A DNA stretch of 64,000 nucleotides from Streptomyces sp. HNM0574 (GCF_012726235.1 NZ_JAASAH010000002.1:124001-188000); one strand, 5' to 3'. Positions 25,897 to 34,421 are shown, numbered from the stretch's first letter. The notes: generated from the letters alone by a model not told the origin. Program-made: numbers and translations.

Positions 25897-27306
25897 ATGA
25901 GCCAGGACTCCACGAACGGCCCGGCGACGACGACCCGCAAGCTGGCCGCGCGCCGCCGGCGCGAGATCGTGGCGGTGTTGCTCTTCAGCGGTGGTCCCAT
26001 CTTCGAGAGTTCCATACCGCTGTCCGTCTTCGGTATCGACCGGCAGGACGCGGGAGTTCCCCGCTACCGACTGCTGGTGTGCGCCGGGGAGGACGGCCCG
26101 CTGCGCACCACCGGCGGGCTCCAACTGAGCGCGCCCTACGGGCTCGAGGCGCTCTCCCGGGCGGGAACCGTCGTGGTCCCCGCCTGGCGCTCCATCACCC
26201 AGCCCCCGCCGGCCGCGGCGCTGGAGGCGCTGCGCCGCGCACACGAGGAGGGTGCCCGCATCGTCGGGCTGTGCACCGGCGCGTTCGTGCTCGCCGCGGC
26301 CGGACTGCTGGACACCCGCCCGGCGACGACGCACTGGATGTACGCGCCGACGCTGGCCAAGCGCTATCCCTCCGTCCACGTCGATCCGCGTGAACTCTTC
26401 GTCGACGACGGCGACATCCTCACCTCCGCGGGGACGGCCGCCGGGATAGACCTGTGCCTGCACGTCGTGCGGACCGACCACGGTGCCGAGGCGGCCGGTG
26501 CGCTCGCCCGCCGCCTGGTCGTCCCGCCGCGGCGCGGCAACGGCGCGGAGTCGGGTGGCCACGCACGCCACCTCGACCGCTCCTTACCCGAGGAAATCGG
26601 CTCCGATCCGCTGGCGGAAGTCGTCGCGTGGGCCCTGGAACACCTCCACGAGCAGTTCGACGTGGAGACCCTCGCCGCACGCGCGTACATGTCCCGCCGG
26701 ACCTTCGACCGCCGCTTCCGCTCGCTCACCGGGAGCGCTCCCCTGCAGTGGCTGATCACACAGCGGGTGCTCCAGGCGCAGCGGCTGCTGGAGACCTCCG
26801 ACTACTCCGTCGACGAGGTCGCGGGCCGCTGCGGCTTCCGCTCGCCGGTGGCACTGCGCGGGCACTTCCGGCGTCAGCTGGGCTCCTCGCCCGCCGCGTA
26901 CCGGGCCGCGTACCGGGCCAGGCGGCCCGACAGCGGGGGCAACGGTGACGAGGCGCACACCGAGCCGGCGGGCGTGGCCCAGGCGGGCATCCCGGGGCAG
27001 GGCGGTCATCTGCCCGGGTATCCGCAGGGGCACGGCTACGGCGCGGTCCCCGCGTCGCGCGCCGAGTCCGCCCTGGCGCCGCGTCCGGAGGGCCGGGAGT
27101 ACCGGGAGCCGGTCCAGGGCCGCGAGGCCAGGGACGGCCGGGAGCTGCGGGATCCCCGTGATCTCCGCGAGCCCCGGGACGCGCGGGATCTCCGGGACGC
27201 CAGGGAGGCCGGAAGGGTGCCGGGAAGCCCGGGAACTCCGGGTAAGCCCGAATCCGACCTGTACACCTCCAGGCTGCCGGGACAGCGTGGCCGGGGCCGG
27301 GGCTGA
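25897..27306 (+). CDS. adpA: AdpA/BldH: AraC-family developmental master regulator
   Basis: The 469-aa protein has an N-terminal DJ-1/PfpI (glutaminase-like) dimerisation domain, residues about 28-200, and an AraC DNA-binding domain at about 240-340 (YMSRRTFDRRFRSLTG, then DEVAGRCGFRSPVALRGHFR). This pairing, with ornA directly downstream, identifies AdpA, the activator of aerial growth and antibiotic genes in Streptomyces. A TTA leucine codon at 26584-26586 (codon 230, just before the AraC domain) makes translation depend on the bldA tRNA. The C-terminal 120 residues extend past the usual length of about 400 and contain Arg-Glu/Asp-rich repeats (RELRDPRDLREPRDARDLRD). The ATG has GAGGGGGG about 10 nt upstream. 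Confidence 0.95.
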   Translation: MSQDSTNGPATTTRKLAARRRREIVAVLLFSGGPIFESSIPLSVFGIDRQDAGVPRYRLLVCAGEDGPLRTTGGLQLSAPYGLEALSRAGTVVVPAWRSITQPPPAAALEALRRAHEEGARIVGLCTGAFVLAAAGLLDTRPATTHWMYAPTLAKRYPSVHVDPRELFVDDGDILTSAGTAAGIDLCLHVVRTDHGAEAAGALARRLVVPPRRGNGAESGGHARHLDRSLPEEIGSDPLAEVVAWALEHLHEQFDVETLAARAYMSRRTFDRRFRSLTGSAPLQWLITQRVLQAQRLLETSDYSVDEVAGRCGFRSPVALRGHFRRQLGSSPAAYRAAYRARRPDSGGNGDEAHTEPAGVAQAGIPGQGGHLPGYPQGHGYGAVPASRAESALAPRPEGREYREPVQGREARDGRELRDPRDLREPRDARDLRDAREAGRVPGSPGTPGKPESDLYTSRLPGQRGRGRG

Positions 27307-27312
27307 GCGACG

Positions 27313-27325
27313 TAGGGTGAAACGT
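27313..27325 (+). promoter_or_regulatory. Probable leaderless -10 element of ornA
   Basis: TAGGGT at 27313-27318 ends 7 nt before the ornA ATG. No TTGACA-like -35 was found, so strength is uncertain; readthrough from adpA, 19 nt upstream, is also possible. Confidence 0.4.
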
Positions 27326-27931
27326 ATGAACGATCGCATGGTGTGGATCGACTGCGAGATGACGGGGCTCTCGCTGTCCGACGACGCGCTCATCGAGGTG
27401 GCGGCCCTGGTCACCGACTCCGAGCTGAACATCCTCGGCGAGGGCGTGGACATCGTGATCCGCCCCCCCGCCGAGGCGCTGGAGACGATGCCCGAGGTGG
27501 TGCGGCAGATGCACACGGCCTCGGGCCTGCTGGAGGAGCTGGCGGGCGGCACCACGCTCGCCGACGCCGAGCAGCAGGTCCTGGCGTACATCAAGGAGTA
27601 CGCGGCGGAGCCGGGGAAGACCCCGCTCTGCGGCAACTCCGTCGGCACCGACCGCGGCTTCCTGGCCCGGGACATGCCGGAGCTGGAGGGGCATCTGCAC
27701 TACCGGATCGTCGACGTGTCCTCCGTGAAGGAGCTGGCGCGGCGGTGGTACCCGCGTGCCTACTTCAACAGCCCGGAGAAGAACGGCAACCACCGCGCGC
27801 TCGCGGACATCCGTGAGTCGATCGCCGAGCTCCGCTACTACCGGGAGTCGGTCTTCGTGCCGCAGCCAGGCCCGGACTCGGAGACGGCGAAGAAGATCGC
27901 GGCGAAGCACGTGCTCCCCCGCGCGGAATGA
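27326..27931 (+). CDS. ornA: Oligoribonuclease
   Basis: The 201-aa protein is a DEDDh 3'-5' exonuclease: WIDCEMTG (Asp and Glu), CGNSVGTDRGFL (Asp) and NGNHRALADI (His and Asp) supply all catalytic residues. It degrades di- to pentaribonucleotides, including pGpG from c-di-GMP breakdown, and is needed for normal Streptomyces growth and development. It begins 19 nt after adpA, the known gene order in Streptomyces. The ATG at 27326 gives the family N-terminus MNDRMVWIDCEM; TAGGGT 7 nt upstream suggests its own leaderless promoter. The link to c-di-GMP is notable because a GGDEF-EAL protein is encoded 18 kb downstream. Confidence 0.95.
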   Translation: MNDRMVWIDCEMTGLSLSDDALIEVAALVTDSELNILGEGVDIVIRPPAEALETMPEVVRQMHTASGLLEELAGGTTLADAEQQVLAYIKEYAAEPGKTPLCGNSVGTDRGFLARDMPELEGHLHYRIVDVSSVKELARRWYPRAYFNSPEKNGNHRALADIRESIAELRYYRESVFVPQPGPDSETAKKIAAKHVLPRAE

Positions 27932-28025
27932 TCCCCTTCCGAGGGGGGCCGGGGAAACCTGGCAGCGAGCACCCCCTCGGAGCATGTAGACTCTCTCTTG
28001 GCCGCGCAGGAAAGCGCGGGTCACG

Positions 28026-28098
28026 GTGGATGTAGCTCAGTTGGTAGAGCACCTGGTTGTGGTCCAGGAAGTCGCGGGTTCAAGTCCCGTCATTCACC
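28026..28098 (+). tRNA. tRNA-His (anticodon GTG)
   Basis: The 73-nt cloverleaf has acceptor stem GTGGATG with CATTCAC, D-arm GCTCAGTTGGTAGAGC, anticodon arm CCTGGTTGTGGTCCAGG and T-arm GCGGGTTCAAGTCCCGT. G at 28025 can act as the extra G-1 opposite C73, the tRNA-His hallmark. TAGACT at 27987-27992 is a likely -10 element. CCA is not encoded. Confidence 0.97.
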
Positions 28099-28106
28099 CT
28101 CAGGGA

Positions 28107-28140
28107 GAAGGCCCGGTCCGGGAAAACGGACCGGGCCTTC
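28107..28140 (+). terminator. Terminator after tRNA-His
   Basis: A 14-bp perfect stem (28107-28120 with 28127-28140), loop GGAAAA, and a short T-rich tail begin 9 nt after the tRNA. Confidence 0.85.
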
Positions 28141-28276
28141 TTCGTGTGTGCGGCCGTAGATGTGCGGTGGCCCCCGGCGCCGCGCCTTCTCAGGGAAAGC
28201 GCCGCGCGGCGCCGGGGACCAACCTCGGCCCGGCGGCGGCCGCATGACGTACGTCACACGTCCCGCCGGGTGGCTC

Positions 28277-28900
28277 TCACGTCAGCCGTACGCCCTTGCG
28301 GGCCAGGTACGCGACGGGGTCGATGTCCGAGCCGTAGCCGCGCTTGGCCCGTACCTCGAAGTGCAGGTGCGGGCCCGAGGAGCGGCCGGTGTTCCCGGAC
28401 TTCGCGATCAGCGTCCCGGCTCCGACGGGGGCGCCGGCGCGTACGTAGATCTTCGAAAGGTGCGCGAAGAGGGTGTACTTGCCGTCGGCCATGCGGATCG
28501 TGACGGCCTTGCCGTAGTCGCCGGAGGTTCCGGCGAAGACGACCCGGCCCTTGCCGACGGACCGGACGGGGGTGCCGCTGGGGACGGCGAGGTCGACGCC
28601 GGTGTGGTGGCCGGCCGCCCACTTGCCGCGGATTCCGTACTTCTGCGAGACGGGGTATCTGCCGGTCACGGGGCGGGCCCAGCCGCCGGACGGGGCGGCC
28701 GCGCGCTGTCGCGGCCCCAGGGCCTGTGCGGCGTCCGCGCCGCGTTCCGTCGCGTTCGACAGTGCTGCCCGGCCCCGGTCCGCCGCCGGTGCCGGGGCGG
28801 CCGAGGCGGCGGTGAGGCCGCCGACGAGGAGGGCCGCGGTGAGGGTGCCGGCGGCTATCCGGCGGGCGGTCTGCGCTGCGTGCCGAGTTGTTGCAGTCAT
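28277..28900 (-). CDS. Secreted M23 family (LytM-type) peptidase
   Basis: The 207-aa protein has a signal peptide (RRIAAGTLTAALLVGG, then SAAPAPA) and a C-terminal lysostaphin-like domain. Zn2+ ligands are visible in GHHTGVDLAVPSG (His and Asp) and PHLHFEVR (HxH). It probably cuts peptidoglycan cross-bridges or acts in cell-wall remodelling outside the membrane. A short Ala/Gln-rich helix links signal peptide and domain. The ATG at 28900 gives a short n-region; an ATG at 28927 is in frame but adds an atypical leader. It is monocistronic, opposite to the tRNA-His gene. Confidence 0.9.
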   Translation of the reverse strand: MTATTRHAAQTARRIAAGTLTAALLVGGLTAASAAPAPAADRGRAALSNATERGADAAQALGPRQRAAAPSGGWARPVTGRYPVSQKYGIRGKWAAGHHTGVDLAVPSGTPVRSVGKGRVVFAGTSGDYGKAVTIRMADGKYTLFAHLSKIYVRAGAPVGAGTLIAKSGNTGRSSGPHLHFEVRAKRGYGSDIDPVAYLARKGVRLT

Positions 28901-29083
28901 ACCTGTGAAGCAAAGGGCACCCGGCACCGGTACGCACGCGGGCGGTGTCCACAGGAGTGAAGCGCCGGGGATGTCTCACTGCCCGTCATGTCCGTGGCCC
29001 GCGCGCGGGCTGACGGTCCGGAAGCCGCCGGACGGAGCGCCTGCCGCGCGGAACTCCCCTGCTCGCGTGGGGTGTTGGCGCGG

Positions 29084-30190
29084 TCAGGTGGAGGCGCGGG
29101 GGATCAGCCGGGTCGGCAGGACGAGCTGGGGCACCCCTGCCCCCGCGCCCGCGCGCGTCGGCTGGGCGATCCGGTCGAGCAGGGTGCGGGCCATGACGCG
29201 GCCCATCTGCTCCATGGGCTGACGCACCGTCGTCAGCGGCGGGTCCATGTGGCGGGCGACGGCCGAGTCGTCGAAGCCGACGAGGGCGACGTCCTCGGGG
29301 ACGGAGCGTCCCCGCTCGCGCAGGGCGACGCGGGCGCCGGAGGCCATCACGTCGGAGGCGCAGAAGACGGCGTCGAGGGAGGGGCTGCGGTCGAGGAGGG
29401 CGCGCATGGCGCGGCGGCCGCCCTCCTCGGTGAAGTCGGCCTGTTCGACGAGGCGTTCGTCGTCGTCGAGCCCCGCGTCGCGCAGCGCGTCGCGGTAGCC
29501 CGCGAGGCGGCAGCGGGCGGCGTACATGTCTGCGGGCCCGGTGATGGTGGCGACAGCGCGGCGGCCGCGGGCGACGAGGTGTTCGACGGCGGTGCGGGCG
29601 CCGTTGCGGTTGTCGGCGTCGACGTACGCGACGGTCTCGTCCTCGCCCCGGCGGCCGCCCAGGACGGTGGGGGTGCCGAGGTTCTCCAGGACGTCGGGCA
29701 GCGGGTCGTCGGTGTGCACGGAGACCAGCAGGGCGCCGTCGATGCGGTGGGCCGAGGCGTACTGCGCGAACCGGTCGCGCTCGTGGCTGTCACGTATGAG
29801 GGTGAAGAGCAACTGCATGTCGCTGTCGGCGACTTCGGTGCTGATGCCGCGGAGGATGCCGGAGAAGTACGGCTCGGCGAAGCGGGTCTCGGGCTCGGGG
29901 ACGACGAGGGCTATCGCGTCGGCGCTTCCGGCGGCGAGGGCCCGGGCGGCGCGGTTGGGGACGTAGCCGAGTTCGGCGACGGCCGCTTCGACCGCCGCGC
30001 GGGTGTGGTCGCTGACCCGGGGCGAGCCGTTGATGACCCGGGAGGCGGTGCCCCTGCCGACGCCCGCCAGCGCGGCGACCTGCTCCAGCGTCGGCCGGGT
30101 GCCCGCTCCGGGGCGCGTGGCCCTGCGGGCCCCGCCCTCGCCACGGCCGACGCGTCCGTCCCTGTCCCGTGCGGCGCCTGTTGCTGCCAT
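29084..30190 (-). CDS. LacI family transcriptional regulator
   Basis: The 368-aa protein has a LacI helix-turn-helix at residues 33-80 (TLEQVAALAGVGRGTASRVINGSPRVS) and a periplasmic-binding-protein-like ligand domain with IALVVPEPETRF, GPADMYAARCRLAGYRDAL and DVALVGFDDSAVARHMDPPL. A 30-residue basic/Gly-rich tail precedes the helix-turn-helix. It probably represses sugar-use genes; the ligand is unknown. GGGAGG lies 10 nt before the ATG. The neighbouring chitinase gene runs in the same direction but a strong terminator separates them. From memory a LacI gene also follows adpA-ornA in S. coelicolor. Confidence 0.88.
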   Translation of the reverse strand: MAATGAARDRDGRVGRGEGGARRATRPGAGTRPTLEQVAALAGVGRGTASRVINGSPRVSDHTRAAVEAAVAELGYVPNRAARALAAGSADAIALVVPEPETRFAEPYFSGILRGISTEVADSDMQLLFTLIRDSHERDRFAQYASAHRIDGALLVSVHTDDPLPDVLENLGTPTVLGGRRGEDETVAYVDADNRNGARTAVEHLVARGRRAVATITGPADMYAARCRLAGYRDALRDAGLDDDERLVEQADFTEEGGRRAMRALLDRSPSLDAVFCASDVMASGARVALRERGRSVPEDVALVGFDDSAVARHMDPPLTTVRQPMEQMGRVMARTLLDRIAQPTRAGAGAGVPQLVLPTRLIPRAST

Positions 30191-30332
30191 GGTGCTTGTG
30201 CCTCCCCCGTCGGCCCAGCGGACCTCTGTCGTCCGAGCACATCCGTGATCATTGAACTACACCCGTGTGCCTGCCGGTTGGCGGCCGGAACCCGGGCGCG
30301 TCGCTCCGGAGCGTACACAGGCGAGCACGAAG

Positions 30333-30381
30333 AGGACGGGGCACGGCGGGTGGGGGGATGGATTCCGCCGTGCCCCGTCCT
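30333..30381 (-). terminator. Terminator after the chitinase gene
   Basis: A 17-bp perfect stem (30333-30349 with 30365-30381). A second hairpin (GCGGGGCC 30383-30390 with GGCCCCGC 30399-30406) stands between it and the chitinase stop. Confidence 0.75.
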
Positions 30382-30406
30382 GGCGGGGCCCATGGGGTGG
30401 CCCCGC

Positions 30407-30430
30407 TGTGGGGGGTTGTGTGGGGGGTTG
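30407..30430. repeat. Tandem 12-bp repeat downstream of the chitinase gene
   Basis: TGTGGGGGGTTG occurs twice in perfect tandem, followed by a degenerate third start. It is G-rich on the plus strand. Confidence 0.8.
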
Positions 30431-30449
30431 TTCCGTGGGGTCGCGCGGG

Positions 30450-31487
30450 TCAGCCGGTGAATGCCTCGGTGAACTCGTACGGCTGCTGCTCGACGCTCGA
30501 ACAGGTCGGGTCCGCCTGGTCCTTGGCGCCGCCGGGGCACTGCTTGTCGCGGGTGCCGGACCACATCGAGACCCAGGCCATGCCCTTGGCCTCGGCGAAC
30601 TTTCGTACCTCGGCGGCGTCTTCGGGCGTGAAGATCTCGACGGGGACGTCGTTGACGCCGATCATCGGGGTGATCGCGACGGTGGCCCAGGCCTCCGCGT
30701 CGTCCGTGATGTCCAGGGCGCTCTTGACCTGCTTCTGGGTGGCCTTGGCCGCGCTGGTGGCGTACGCGCCCATGTCGCCGTCGTAGGAGGGCCCGTAGTC
30801 CATCGCCATGACGTTGACCGCGTCGACCCGGACGCCGTTCCGCTTCGCGTCCTTCAGCAGGCGCTCGCCGTCGGGGGTGAGGCCCTCGGGCATGACCGGC
30901 AGGGTGAAGGAGACGTCGAGGTCCTTGTGCTCCTTCTGGAGCGCGGCGACGGCCTTGGCGCGCCGGGTGTTCGCCTCGGTGTCGGGGAGGGCGCCGCCCT
31001 CGATGTCGAAGTCGGCCTTCTTCAGGCCGAAGGTCTCGACGACCTTGCCGTAGGCGGCGGTGAGTTCGGCCACCGAGTCGCAGGCGAGGGCGAGTTCGGA
31101 GCCGTTGGCGCCGCCGAAGGAGATCCGTACGTCGCCGCCCTTGGCGCGCAGCGCGTCGACCTGCCGGGCGACGGCGTTCTCGCCGAGGTCCTGGGTGCCG
31201 CCCCACTTGGGGACGCAGCTGCCGTCGCCGGCGGTGACGAAGGCGAGGTGGAATTCCTTGACGCCGGTCTTCCCCGCGCTCTTCACCAGGTCGTACGAGG
31301 GCTGGAGGGAGGTGTCCACGTACGGCGCGAAGGCGGGGCCCGCCGCGCGGGGCGCGTCCTCCTGGCCCGCGCTGGCGTTCCCGGCGAGGGCCAGTCCGCC
31401 GGCCGCGACCGTCGCCGCCGCCGCTGCCGCGCCGGCGAGCTTCACCTTGCGGTGCACGCGTCGGCGGTGGGTGCCGGTGTTCGTCAT
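30450..31487 (-). CDS. Secreted GH18 family chitinase
   Basis: The 345-aa protein has a signal peptide (basic HRRRVHRKVK, then a long alanine-rich hydrophobic core ending NASA). The GH18 barrel shows VRISFGGANG, ADFDIEGG and MAMDYGP; the Glu of DFDIE is the catalytic acid of the DxxDxDxE motif, although the first Asp position is Lys-Ala here. Members of this group act on chitin or related glycans outside the cell. There is no separate chitin-binding domain. AGAGG lies about 9 nt before the ATG. It fits with the hexosaminidase and the LPMO in the window as a chitin-use set, but I saw no convincing DasR site upstream. Confidence 0.85.
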   Translation of the reverse strand: MTNTGTHRRRVHRKVKLAGAAAAAATVAAGGLALAGNASAGQEDAPRAAGPAFAPYVDTSLQPSYDLVKSAGKTGVKEFHLAFVTAGDGSCVPKWGGTQDLGENAVARQVDALRAKGGDVRISFGGANGSELALACDSVAELTAAYGKVVETFGLKKADFDIEGGALPDTEANTRRAKAVAALQKEHKDLDVSFTLPVMPEGLTPDGERLLKDAKRNGVRVDAVNVMAMDYGPSYDGDMGAYATSAAKATQKQVKSALDITDDAEAWATVAITPMIGVNDVPVEIFTPEDAAEVRKFAEAKGMAWVSMWSGTRDKQCPGGAKDQADPTCSSVEQQPYEFTEAFTG

Positions 31488-31648
31488 GAGTGCTGCCTCT
31501 TGTGTGGGGTCCGGTGCGCGGATCGCGATCCCGTGGGGGGTGTGGTCGACCGGGCAGCACGCTAGCGCCGCCGAAACGGGCGAAGGGGACCAACCGGGGC
31601 GCGGGCAGCGGGACTTATGGCCCGCTTAAGGCGGACGAAGGACGGGCA

Positions 31649-33067
31649 TCAGGTGGCGGCGCGGCGGCCGTGCCGGCGCACCCGGTGGCGGCGGCGCGCG
31701 CCGCGGGTCTCGGCCGGGCGCAGCGCCAGCCACATCCGCACCTCGGTGCCGCCCAGCACGGACCGGCCGACGCGGACGTCGCCGCCGGTCGACTCGGCGA
31801 CCCGGCGCACGATGTCCAGCCCGAGCCCCGTGGAGCCGCGGCTGCCGTCCCCGTGGCCGCGGCGCAGCGCCGCGTCCGGGTCGGCGATGCCGGGCCCCGC
31901 GTCGGAGACGAGGACGATCACGGAGTCGGTGGCGGAGCCGCCGTGGTGGACGTCGACGGAGAAGGCGGTGCCCTCGGGGGTGTGCCGGAAGACGTTGCCG
32001 AGCATCGCGTCGAGCGCGGTGGCGAGTTCGGTACGGGCCACCGGCACGCGTACCGGGCGTTCCACCCCGGACAGCCGGACCTCGCGGCCCTCGTCCTCGG
32101 CCAGCGCCGACCAGAACGCCATCCGCTCGCGGGCGACTTCGGCGACGTCGCAGCCCGCCGGGACGCCGGGGCCCGGGGGCTGTGCGGCCTTGCGGTCGCG
32201 TGCGGTGCGGATGATCTGGTCGACCTCGCCCTCCAGGGTGGCCACGGCCTCGCGGGTCTGATCGGCCGCGTCGCCCTCGCCGAGCGAGGCCGCGTTCAGC
32301 CGCAGCACGGTCAGCGGGGTGCGCAGCCGGTGCGACAGGTCGGCGGCCAGCTCGCGCTCCTTGGCGAGCAGCTGGACGACCTGGTCGGCCATGGCGTTGA
32401 AGGCGACGGCCGCCGAGTGCAGCTCCTTCGGCCCCTCCTCGGGCACCCGGACGCCGAGCCGCCCCTCGCCCAACTCGTGTGCCGCGTCCGCGAGTTGCTC
32501 GGCGGGGCGGACCATGCGGGTGCCGAAGCGGTCGGCGACGGCGACCGAGCCGGCGATCAGGGCCAGGCCGACCCCGGCGAGCACGACCCAGGAGGTGGTG
32601 ACGCCGTTGGTCATCTCCGCGTCCGGCACGAACACCTCGACCACGGCCACCTCCCCGCTGGCCACCGCCGTCGGCAGCAGCAGCGCGAGCCCGCCGGGCA
32701 CCCGTACGGTCGCGCTGCTGCCGCGCTCCCGCGCCCGGTCCAGCCGGTCCTGCGGGACGCGCTGGTCGCCGAGTTCGACGGCGGGCTGCGCGCGTGCGCC
32801 GGAGCCGCGGGCGTCCGCGGGCGCGGCGGGGACGTGGACGGCGATGCGTCCGTCCGAGCCCGCCTGGGTGCTGGCCACGGCCCGCTTCAGCTGCTGCCGG
32901 TCGGTGGTGATGGCCAGCGCCGGGCCGACGGCCGCGGCCTGGCGTTCGGCGTTCGACAGGGCGCGGTCGGCGGCCATCTCCTTGACGACGAGGCCGAGCG
33001 GCACGGCGAACGCGATGACCACCATCACGGTCACCGCGAGGCAGACCTTGACCAGGGCCCATCTCAC
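31649..33067 (-). CDS. Sensor histidine kinase
   Basis: The 472-aa membrane protein has transmembrane helices at residues 8-28 and 160-180 enclosing an extracellular sensor domain of about 130 residues with no recognisable fold. A HAMP segment follows, then the H-box LSHRLRTPLT with His246, and the ATPase boxes AMLGNVFRHT, DAGPGI and STGLGLDIV. It phosphorylates the response regulator encoded just upstream. The GTG start overlaps that gene's stop by 4 nt (GTGA), so the two are translationally coupled. The signal sensed is unknown. The last 20 residues are Arg-rich. Confidence 0.92.
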   Translation of the reverse strand: MRWALVKVCLAVTVMVVIAFAVPLGLVVKEMAADRALSNAERQAAAVGPALAITTDRQQLKRAVASTQAGSDGRIAVHVPAAPADARGSGARAQPAVELGDQRVPQDRLDRARERGSSATVRVPGGLALLLPTAVASGEVAVVEVFVPDAEMTNGVTTSWVVLAGVGLALIAGSVAVADRFGTRMVRPAEQLADAAHELGEGRLGVRVPEEGPKELHSAAVAFNAMADQVVQLLAKERELAADLSHRLRTPLTVLRLNAASLGEGDAADQTREAVATLEGEVDQIIRTARDRKAAQPPGPGVPAGCDVAEVARERMAFWSALAEDEGREVRLSGVERPVRVPVARTELATALDAMLGNVFRHTPEGTAFSVDVHHGGSATDSVIVLVSDAGPGIADPDAALRRGHGDGSRGSTGLGLDIVRRVAESTGGDVRVGRSVLGGTEVRMWLALRPAETRGARRRHRVRRHGRRAAT

Positions 33068-33774
33068 GGCCGGGCGCTCACGTCACCCGGGGGCTCCAGC
33101 TTCACCCCGACTCCGCGCAGGGTGTGCAGATAGCGCGGGCTGGCCGCCGTCTCGCCGAGCTTGCGGCGCAGCCAGGAGAGGTGGACGTCGATGGTCTGGT
33201 CGTCGCCGTAGCTCTGCTGCCATACCTCGGCGAGCAGTTCCCGCCGGGCCACGACGACGCCGGGGCGTCCGGCGAGGAAGGCCAGCAGGTCGAACTCGCG
33301 CCGGGTCAGGTCCAGCGGCCGCCCGTCCAGCTCGGCCTGCCGCCGCAGCGGGTCGACGGCCAGGCCGCCCACCCGCAGTGCCCGGTCCTCCCCGGCGCCC
33401 GCAGCGGAGCCGGGGCGCGACCGGCGCAGCACGGCCGCCATCCGCGCGGACAGGTGCTCCACCGAGAACGGTTTGACGAGGTAGTCGTCGGCGCCGTCGT
33501 TGAGCAGCCGCACGATCTCCGTCTCGTCGTCCCGCGCGGTGGCCACGATGACGGGGACGTCGGTGACCCCGCGCAGCATCTTCAGCGCCTCGGCACCGTC
33601 GAGGTCCGGCAGGCCGAGGTCGAGGATGACGACGTCGAAGCCGACCTGTGCCACCTCGCGCAGCGCCTCCAGCGCCGTGCCCACGCTGCGCACGGTGTGC
33701 GAGGCCTCGGTGAGGTGCCGGATGAGCGCTGACCGGACGAACTGGTCGTCCTCGACGACGAGCACACTTGGCAT
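33064..33774 (-). CDS. OmpR-family response regulator
   Basis: The 236-aa protein has a receiver domain with acidic pair EDD (9-10), phosphoacceptor Asp52 (VVILDLGLPD), Thr in VIVATARDDE and Lys in YLVKPF. A winged-helix DNA-binding domain follows (LDLTRREFDLLAFL, DDQTIDVHLSWLRRKLGE). It partners the histidine kinase that follows. TACGGT (minus strand, 33787-33782) ends 7 nt before the ATG, indicating a leaderless message. Only 32 bp separate its start from the divergent secreted-protein gene at 33807, which it may control. Confidence 0.93.
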   Translation of the reverse strand: MPSVLVVEDDQFVRSALIRHLTEASHTVRSVGTALEALREVAQVGFDVVILDLGLPDLDGAEALKMLRGVTDVPVIVATARDDETEIVRLLNDGADDYLVKPFSVEHLSARMAAVLRRSRPGSAAGAGEDRALRVGGLAVDPLRRQAELDGRPLDLTRREFDLLAFLAGRPGVVVARRELLAEVWQQSYGDDQTIDVHLSWLRRKLGETAASPRYLHTLRGVGVKLEPPGDVSARP

Positions 33775-33806
33775 GGGCGGAACCGTACGCCATTAGGGTG
33801 AGCCGG
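33775..33806. promoter_or_regulatory. 32-bp divergent region with two leaderless promoters
   Basis: Minus strand -10 TACGGT (33787-33782) ends 7 nt from the regulator ATG. Plus strand -10 TAGGGT (33794-33799) ends 7 nt from the ATG at 33807. The -35 of each promoter must lie inside the opposite gene. Confidence 0.5.
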
Positions 33807-34406
33807 ATGCAACGACGACAGTGGGTGCAGAGCGGGGCGTGGGTGCTGGCCACGTGCGCCTCCGTGACCGTGTCCTGGTTCGGCGTGCACACCGTCGTGG
33901 CGGGCACGGCGTACGACCCGCCGCGCGCGATGCCCGTCTCCGGCACCCCCGGCGCCGGCGGGGACCCGCCCCGCGCCTCGTCCACCCACCGCCCCGAGCC
34001 CTCCCGCTCCCCCGGCCCCTCAGCGCCGGACCGGGACGAGAAGCCGGACGCCTCCCCCTCGGGCGAGGCACCCACGCGCTCCCCGGGGAGCACCGGCGCC
34101 GAGCCGCCGGGCGGCGCGAGCCCCGACGGCGGCGACGACGGTCCGGACGGCCCGGGTACGGGCGGCGGGTCCCGGGACGCGAGCGGTGAGGTGCGGAGCG
34201 CGTCGGTGACCGGGGGCCGGGCCGTCTTCGACGTCGGCGAGGACGCGGCGACGCTCGTCTCGGCCACCCCGCACGGCGGCTGGTCGATGCAGGTGTGGAA
34301 GACCGAGACCTGGATCCGGGTGACGTTCACCCAGGGCGACCGCGCCTCGACGGTCTTCTGCCGCTGGGACGAGTCCGCGCCCCGCATCGAGACCTTCAAC
34401 GGCTGA
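33807..34406 (+). CDS. Membrane-anchored or secreted protein with Pro/Gly-rich linker, function unknown
   Basis: The 199-aa protein has an N-terminal hydrophobic segment (WVLATCASVTVSWFGVHTVV, residues 9-28), a disordered Pro/Ser/Gly/Asp linker of about 100 residues and a conserved-looking C-terminal domain of about 60 residues (FDVGEDAATLVSATPHGGWS, then WIRVTFTQGDRASTVFC). It is probably anchored outside the membrane. The gene shares a 32-bp divergent control region with the two-component system, so a role in the same response is plausible. The start is set by TAGGGT 7 nt upstream; the frame is open from 33768. I do not recognise the domain. Confidence 0.7.
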   Translation: MQRRQWVQSGAWVLATCASVTVSWFGVHTVVAGTAYDPPRAMPVSGTPGAGGDPPRASSTHRPEPSRSPGPSAPDRDEKPDASPSGEAPTRSPGSTGAEPPGGASPDGGDDGPDGPGTGGGSRDASGEVRSASVTGGRAVFDVGEDAATLVSATPHGGWSMQVWKTETWIRVTFTQGDRASTVFCRWDESAPRIETFNG

Positions 34407-34421
34407 CGGGCGCCCCGGGCG

